Part shown: piece by piece, positions 6,551 to 10,332 of the stretch | Position numbering within the stretch: position 1 is the first letter of the stretch | Layout of the letters: every line of letters begins with the position of its first letter | Assembly: GCA_903885895.1 (NCBI GenBank) | Contig: CAISKC010000401.1 | Coordinates: 1 to 10,332 of the forward strand | Length of the DNA: 10,332 nt | Source: an uncultured Legionella sp. | Lineage (GTDB): Bacteria > Pseudomonadota > Gammaproteobacteria > Legionellales > Legionellaceae | Direction: 5' to 3' | The notes under the pieces: generated by a model | What the model was told of the DNA's origin: nothing | Databases searched by the model: none | Seen by the model: only the letters and a program-made list of their open reading frames with translations | Translations under genes and position numbers: made by a program

Positions 6551-7361
6551 ATACCGTAGTACCAGGGCTTTACAAATTTGCATCGTGTTTGTTACGACGC
6601 TATTGATCGAACGCTTATTAAATTATAGTCGGGCTGGGTGGATAGGATTTATCGTCATGATGATCTATGTTGGATTTGATTCAGGAGCCAGTATTCATCG
6701 TACCATGCATCGATTTTGGGGCACCGTGCTTGGGTTAGTATTATCTTATTTTTTATGGCAGCTAGGGTTACTGGATTTTCGGTTGATGTTGACGGTGATT
6801 CCTATCGTGATTTTCTTTGCGTTTTTCTCTTTGGGAAAATTTTACGCATATCCTACTATTTTTACGGTCAGCCTCACTTTTCTTGGTACCGCATACTTTA
6901 GCCCGAGTGATACGAATGCCTATAATTTTTTTGGTGATTATTTTAAGTCAACGTCTGTCGCGTTTTTTATCTGTTTTATGTTTGAGGGATTGATCTTTAG
7001 GAAAAGCCATTTGACCCGCAAATTTTATTATGATTTACAGAAAAGTATCATTAGTGAATTAGAAAGTTTATATTCTTTAGGAGTGACCATTCCTTCCAAT
7101 CAAAATAGGTTTTTGCGAGGTAGTGCTGTGTGTCGAGTTAAAATTCATGAATTGCATGGTTTTGAGCAAATGGCTCAACATGATTTGGGATTAGAGCAAG
7201 GTCTTGGTAATACAGAAAGTTTTCATGCATTGGTTAGCCGCACCTTGCATGATATTCGTTTATTATTTTTGTTGTCTGCAGGTCCTACCTCGGAGCTGGC
7301 ACTGTCAATCCAACCCATGTTGGTGAGCTTAAAAGGCTATCTACGCCAGGAGAGCACATGA
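6480..7361 (+). CDS. FUSC-family (AaeB-like) efflux transporter, C-terminal half
   Basis: This supplies the second half of the transporter: about six hydrophobic segments (near residues 31-48, 53-69, 80-97, 101-118, 123-140 and 155-173 counted from the TTG), then a cytoplasmic tail. GASIHRTMHRFWGTVLGLVLS fits the FUSC pattern of a Gly-Ala-Ser/Thr segment and an R(F/I)xGTxxG turn. The frame is open from 6459, and the first possible start is TTG 6480. It has no visible ribosome site; GTG 6486 and GTG 6534 are no better, and the first ATG lies inside the second membrane segment. The frame is +1 relative to the preceding half and overlaps it by 71 bases from TTG 6480. The end is well kept: TGA overlaps the next gene's ATG as ATGA. 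The lack of a convincing start favours a frameshifted single gene, programmed slippage or strictly coupled re-initiation over an independent gene. Confidence 0.75.
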   Translation: MKVVLDIRYKKSFTHGIIVSQTFEYRSTRALQICIVFVTTLLIERLLNYSRAGWIGFIVMMIYVGFDSGASIHRTMHRFWGTVLGLVLSYFLWQLGLLDFRLMLTVIPIVIFFAFFSLGKFYAYPTIFTVSLTFLGTAYFSPSDTNAYNFFGDYFKSTSVAFFICFMFEGLIFRKSHLTRKFYYDLQKSIISELESLYSLGVTIPSNQNRFLRGSAVCRVKIHELHGFEQMAQHDLGLEQGLGNTESFHALVSRTLHDIRLLFLLSAGPTSELALSIQPMLVSLKGYLRQEST

Positions 7362-8791
7362 AAAAGATAGGCTTGGTATGTATGGGGTTATTATTAAGTG
7401 CTTGTTCTATCGACCGTGATTACTCTTTAAATCATCCTATTAATATTCCAAAACAATGGTCAACTAAGGACAAATATGTCACGCGACCTGTGCTGGATGC
7501 TCGTCATTTTGCATGGTGGCATCAATACCATGATCCTGCTTTGAACAAATTGATTGCTCTAGGATTAAAAAATAATAACGATATACAAGTCGCCATGGCA
7601 AATATTGAAGCCGCAGAAGGGGAACTAAAACGCATAGAATTAAATTGGTTGCCAAATATTGCCGCTGCGGTGGGCTATTCTTCTTACCCTTATTTAGGTT
7701 TTCCTGGCGTGCTAGCAACTTTAGCGATACCGTTGTATACGGTCAATATTTTTAATCAAATCAAATCTCAGCAACGCTCCTATTATAAAGTGAAAGTCAG
7801 TAAAGCCATGCGGAATGGCGTTAAACTTACTGTCATTGCAGATATTTCCGCTGCCTATTTCAGTCATTTGGCGCAAAAAGAACGCTTGCATTTACTCCGA
7901 GTCGTTGAAAAAGATTTATCAGATTCTTTAATCATTTATCAACAAATGTATACACATGGCTTAAGCTCTCAGATTGAGGTAGAGAGTGCTCGAGCTAAAT
8001 TAAGAGCGATACAAGCCGAAGAAACCATTGTTAAAAAGAACTTGGTCATGACTCAGAATGCTTTACGCTATTTGATTAATCAAAATCCTCATCCTTTTAT
8101 TTTTAAGAAAGCGTTTAAAAATGTGGATAGTTATCATAAGGTAGTGGATTCTTTGCCACTAGAAACGCTGCAACATCGCCCCGATATGGTAGCAGCGCGA
8201 AATGAGGTACGTGCTACTCGTTCGAATATTGGCGTGGCTTTGAGTCGATTTATGCCGGATATCAATTTAGGTATTGCGCGTGGGGATATTGCCACAATTC
8301 CGAATGGTGCAACGTTGGGTATGGGCATCCATTTTAATCAAGTCATTGCGTCTCAACCATTGATTACGCTCTCCTCCTTAGGTGAGTTGGACGCAGCACG
8401 TGGTGTATCCAAAGCTGCCTATTATCGATATGTAGATACTTTACGCAAAGCTTTGCGTGATGTAGATAATGATTTGGCCGCACATCGGTACGCGACTGAG
8501 CGTTTGGATAAAATAGTAGAAGCTCACGATGCAATTGGCAGCGCATACCGCTTACAGCGGGATTTATATCAACAAGGCCTGAAAAGCTATCTCAATTTAC
8601 TTCGTGAAAAAGTAAAATTGGATGAAATTAATATTGTAGTGAATAAGCAAAAAATCGACCAAACTCTGACAATCATTCATTTATATGAAGATCTTGCTGT
8701 AGGGTATGATTATCATGTTAAACAGAATAAGAGTTGCGAAGCTGCGTTTCGAGAAAAAGTATATGAACAGATATTGCCGGCTATTTTATGA
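7358..8791 (+). CDS. NodT-type outer-membrane efflux lipoprotein (TolC-like channel)
   Basis: Outer-membrane factor that would complete the tripartite pump. It has 477 residues, normal for the family. The N-terminus is a lipoprotein signal with lipobox LLSAC, giving Cys16 as the acylated residue. Two outer-membrane-efflux repeats follow. The first has WWHQYHDPALNKLIALGLKN then a helical stretch with IEAAEGELKRIELNWLPNI; the second begins with the family motif LPLETLQHRPDMVAARNEVR (about 266-285) and SRFMPDINL. The last helices include LRKALRDVDNDLAAH and YQQGLKSYLNLL, typical of OprM/NodT proteins. AGGAG (7348-7352) lies 5 bases before the ATG, and the ATGA overlap with the upstream FUSC frame implies coupled translation. 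A Cys459-containing C-terminal extension of about 20 residues is unremarkable. The intact gene suggests the pump operon is still under selection. Confidence 0.92.
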   Translation: MKKIGLVCMGLLLSACSIDRDYSLNHPINIPKQWSTKDKYVTRPVLDARHFAWWHQYHDPALNKLIALGLKNNNDIQVAMANIEAAEGELKRIELNWLPNIAAAVGYSSYPYLGFPGVLATLAIPLYTVNIFNQIKSQQRSYYKVKVSKAMRNGVKLTVIADISAAYFSHLAQKERLHLLRVVEKDLSDSLIIYQQMYTHGLSSQIEVESARAKLRAIQAEETIVKKNLVMTQNALRYLINQNPHPFIFKKAFKNVDSYHKVVDSLPLETLQHRPDMVAARNEVRATRSNIGVALSRFMPDINLGIARGDIATIPNGATLGMGIHFNQVIASQPLITLSSLGELDAARGVSKAAYYRYVDTLRKALRDVDNDLAAHRYATERLDKIVEAHDAIGSAYRLQRDLYQQGLKSYLNLLREKVKLDEINIVVNKQKIDQTLTIIHLYEDLAVGYDYHVKQNKSCEAAFREKVYEQILPAIL

Positions 8792-8817
8792 CTTGCTTTA
8801 AGTTCAAAGGTGGAGTA

Positions 8818-8843
8818 GTTGGGCCGTTTGCGTACGGCCCAAC
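8818..8843. terminator. Perfect 10-bp hairpin between convergent genes
   Basis: GTTGGGCCGT (8818-8827), loop TTGCGT, ACGGCCCAAC (8834-8843). It is GC-rich and placed 26 bases after the efflux lipoprotein stop and 7 bases beyond the stop of the convergent minus-strand gene, so it could serve both directions. Neither side has a real T-tract (AAATTG on the right, TACTCC reading left), so efficiency as an intrinsic terminator is uncertain. Confidence 0.6.
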
Positions 8844-8850
8844 AAATTGA

Positions 8851-9282
8851 TTACTGAATTTCCCAACGCACAATGGCTGGTTTATTGGACCAATAGTTTG
8901 CAGAGGTGGTTTGGGATGTCCCGGCTAGATTGGCGGTATACAAGACGGATGCATTGACTTTATTAGCATTGCCACACTCGTTTTTGTGTGAATATAATCT
9001 GATGTAGTACCCTTCACCACATTCATAGACAAGTTCTAAAGAAGTCCCAACGGTAAAATCACTTTGTTCAATATCAACAGGTTTTGATTCTTCACCTGGT
9101 GCAATTTTAAATGTAATATCGTTTGTAGGCAGAATAAGACCAGACGCTAATTCTTCTGTTAACAGATAACAAGTATTATTGGTATTATTTTTGACAGTGA
9201 TCTGTAGATGAGTACAGGCGTAGCCACTTGCCATGCATGTTTCCGAAAAAACGAACATGAGAAATAAAAATACAATTTTCAT
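8851..9282 (-). CDS. Small exported four-cysteine protein of unknown function (paralogue 1)
   Basis: I do not recognise a characterised family. The protein has 143 residues from ATG 9282, chosen because AAAAGG (9291-9296 reversed) lies 8 bases ahead; a GTG at 9291 would add three residues. A hydrophobic signal peptide (about 1-18 or 1-22) points to the Sec route and the periplasm or beyond. The mature part is rich in Asn, Thr and Ser and looks like beta strand: CTHLQITVKNNTNNTCYLL, then IAPGEES, LVYECGEGYY, NEC, and an aromatic C-terminus VRWEIQ. The four mature cysteines (23, 38, 88, 103) are spaced 15, 50 and 15 apart and could form two disulfides. A further Cys16 lies in the signal and does not fit a lipobox. 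It is second in a two-gene unit, 26 bases after its paralogue. Confidence 0.8.
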   Translation of the reverse strand: MKIVFLFLMFVFSETCMASGYACTHLQITVKNNTNNTCYLLTEELASGLILPTNDITFKIAPGEESKPVDIEQSDFTVGTSLELVYECGEGYYIRLYSHKNECGNANKVNASVLYTANLAGTSQTTSANYWSNKPAIVRWEIQ

Positions 9283-9308
9283 ATTTAGCACCTTTTAAAG
9301 AAATAATG

Positions 9309-9728
9309 TTAGGAGATCACCCAATCAATCGAACCAGGTTTAAGATACCCGCCTTCTGAGGTTGTAAAAACGGCATCCATATTCGTTGCACTGACGATGC
9401 GACCTTCCACTTTACCAGGAGTAGATATGAAACAAGCATCTTTTGTAGATAAGAAACTAATAGTATGATTTTCACCACATTCGTACGTGAGCAGGATGCT
9501 CGCTGGCATTTTCCGGCCCTGTAACATCTCAAATTGCGTTACTTTGGCGCCGGGTGCAATTCTATAGAGTTGACGTCTGTAGATCGTTCCAGATTTGATC
9601 TGTCTCTGAATGAGGTAGCAAGTAGAGGGAGAATCATTTTTGACAGAGATTTTTAATATAGTACAAGCCGATTCGGCATAAGCTTGAGCACAGATGCTTA
9701 ATAATAACGCTACTATTGCTTTTTTCAT
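9309..9728 (-). CDS. Small exported four-cysteine protein of unknown function (paralogue 2)
   Basis: This has 139 residues with a clear signal peptide (MKKAIVALLLSICAQAYA, probable cleavage after Ala18). It aligns along its whole length with the next gene: CTxLxI(S/T)VKN, TCYL, IAPG, a Leu-rich strand ending YECGE, a Lys-x-x-Cys, and a C-terminal I-x-W-x-I pattern. The mature cysteines are 22, 37, 84 and 99, with spacings 15, 47 and 15. The paralogue has LP where this protein has Tyr-Arg-Arg, and this one carries a Met-Leu-Gln-Gly-Arg-Lys turn not seen in the other, so the copies have diverged well beyond a recent duplication. The short G...IAPG...YECG layout is loosely like small beta-sandwich proteins such as aegerolysins, but this is a guess. 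A promoter lies just upstream; the ribosome site is weak. Function is unknown. Confidence 0.82.
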   Translation of the reverse strand: MKKAIVALLLSICAQAYAESACTILKISVKNDSPSTCYLIQRQIKSGTIYRRQLYRIAPGAKVTQFEMLQGRKMPASILLTYECGENHTISFLSTKDACFISTPGKVEGRIVSATNMDAVFTTSEGGYLKPGSIDWVIS

Positions 9729-9757
9729 GTATCAACTCGGTAAAATTTTGTTTCAAT

Positions 9758-9786
9758 ATTTTACTCGTTATTTATAAAATAGGCAA
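9758..9786 (-). promoter_or_regulatory. Promoter for the exported-protein pair
   Basis: Read on the minus strand, TTGCCT (9786-9781) serves as -35 with four of six matches. A 17-base spacer leads to TAAAAT (9763-9758), a five of six match to the -10. Transcription would start near 9750, giving a leader of about 20 bases before the ATG at 9728. The -35 hexamer is also the right arm of the hairpin that follows nagZ. Confidence 0.5.
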
Positions 9787-9805
9787 CATATTCGTGTGTT
9801 TGCCT
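9781..9805 (-). terminator. Candidate intrinsic terminator of nagZ
   Basis: Read on the minus strand, AGGCAA and TTGCCT form a 6-bp stem around a 13-base loop, in which a further CA/TG pairing is possible. The stem is followed by ATTTTATAAATAA, a T-rich though interrupted tract. It lies 32 bases after the nagZ stop. The short stem makes it a moderate terminator at best. Confidence 0.45.
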
Positions 9806-9837
9806 CACGGCTGTCTCTGTCCGGTTTGCCCTAGCTG

Positions 9838-10332
9838 CTAAATCTTTGCGGTATACATCTCTTTAAACTTTACAATTCTGGCATAAGCTTGCTGGATGGT
9901 TTGTTGAGAGATCATGCCGGTATTGACTTGTGATTCAATATAATCAATGAGTTTTTTACTCTCTTGCGGGGTTGCGCATAATTGATTACCAAAAATCAAC
10001 ATGTCTGCGCCTGCATTGATCGCCATCGTAATGGCTTTTTCCATATTGAAATGATCGGAAATGGCTTTCATTTGCATATCATCGGTGATGATGATGCCTT
10101 GAAACTGCAGTTTTTGACGTAATAACTCAGTTAGCATTTTGTGTGAAAGTGTCGCTGGAAGGCCGCTAGGATCTAATTTTTTGTTTATAATATGCGCTGT
10201 CATAATCATTTGGCAGGTTTGTGGATGACTGCTTAAGGCTTGATAAGGTAGCAGCTCACAGTCTTCCCAAGTATCTGTGACATCTACAAATCCCAAATGT
10301 GAATCAGCCTCAGAGCTGCCATGTCCTGGAAA
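9838..10332 (-). CDS. nagZ: Family 3 glycoside hydrolase, probable beta-N-acetylhexosaminidase NagZ, 3' part
   Basis: NagZ removes beta-linked GlcNAc from 1,6-anhydroMurNAc-peptides during peptidoglycan recycling; exported relatives also act on cell-wall fragments in the periplasm. The frame is open to the window edge, so the N-terminus is missing and 164 residues remain. The visible part begins FPGHGSSEADSHLGFVDVT, the core of the family signature KH(F/I)PGHGxxxxDSH, in which the Asp and His of DSH form the acid/base dyad known from NagZ. Next comes ELLPYQ, then MTAHI, then LDPSGLPATLS, and IIITDDMQMKAI, which carries the nucleophile Asp. AGADMLIFGNQ is the usual strand after it. The protein ends about 75 residues beyond the nucleophile motif, consistent with a single-domain NagZ. 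The DSH motif separates NagZ from beta-glucosidase members of family 3. Whether it has a signal peptide cannot be seen. Confidence 0.9.
   Translation of the reverse strand, partial: FPGHGSSEADSHLGFVDVTDTWEDCELLPYQALSSHPQTCQMIMTAHIINKKLDPSGLPATLSHKMLTELLRQKLQFQGIIITDDMQMKAISDHFNMEKAITMAINAGADMLIFGNQLCATPQESKKLIDYIESQVNTGMISQQTIQQAYARIVKFKEMYTAKI

Noticed and set aside
8851..9282. The first exported protein as a lipoprotein using Cys16.
   Set aside because: The residues before Cys16 (SET) do not fit a lipobox, and the conserved cysteines shared with the paralogue start later, at Cys23.

Overview
The window looks like chromosomal DNA from a moderately AT-rich gammaproteobacterium, roughly 40-43% GC by eye. 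A host-associated or Legionellales-type genome (Coxiella/Legionella relatives) would fit. The hints are the homodimeric-type E1 followed by a short E2 with a single lipoyl domain and by lpd, the base composition, and the small Cys-rich exported proteins. This placement is inference; no rRNA or other phylogenetic marker is present.

Layout, left to right. (1) Positions 1-4389 on the + strand hold the pyruvate dehydrogenase operon: the 3' part of aceE (E1), complete aceF (E2) and complete lpdA (E3). A REP-like double hairpin sits in the aceE-aceF gap. (2) Positions 4390-4671 have no gene. They hold a 38-nt inverted repeat that may end the PDH operon, a cluster of imperfect direct and inverted repeats, and a candidate promoter with a weak Fur-box-like match. 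(3) Positions 4672-8791 on the + strand encode a tripartite efflux pump: an HlyD/AaeA-type membrane-fusion protein, a FUSC (AaeB-like) inner-membrane transporter split into two overlapping reading frames, and a NodT-type outer-membrane lipoprotein. These genes overlap one another and so form one transcription unit. (4) A 10-bp perfect hairpin separates this unit from the convergent minus-strand genes. (5) Positions 8851-9728 on the minus strand hold two adjacent paralogous genes for small exported proteins of unknown function that share four cysteines with near-identical spacing. (6) Positions 9838-10332 on the minus strand hold the 3' part of a family 3 glycoside hydrolase, probably NagZ. Its apparent terminator overlaps the promoter of the small exported protein genes.

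The three PDH subunits form the complex that turns pyruvate into acetyl-CoA. The efflux genes together would span inner membrane, periplasm and outer membrane to expel small, probably acidic or aromatic, compounds. NagZ belongs to peptidoglycan recycling. The two points most worth a second look are the FUSC transporter split exactly between its two halves and the unrecognised pair of disulfide-type exported proteins.
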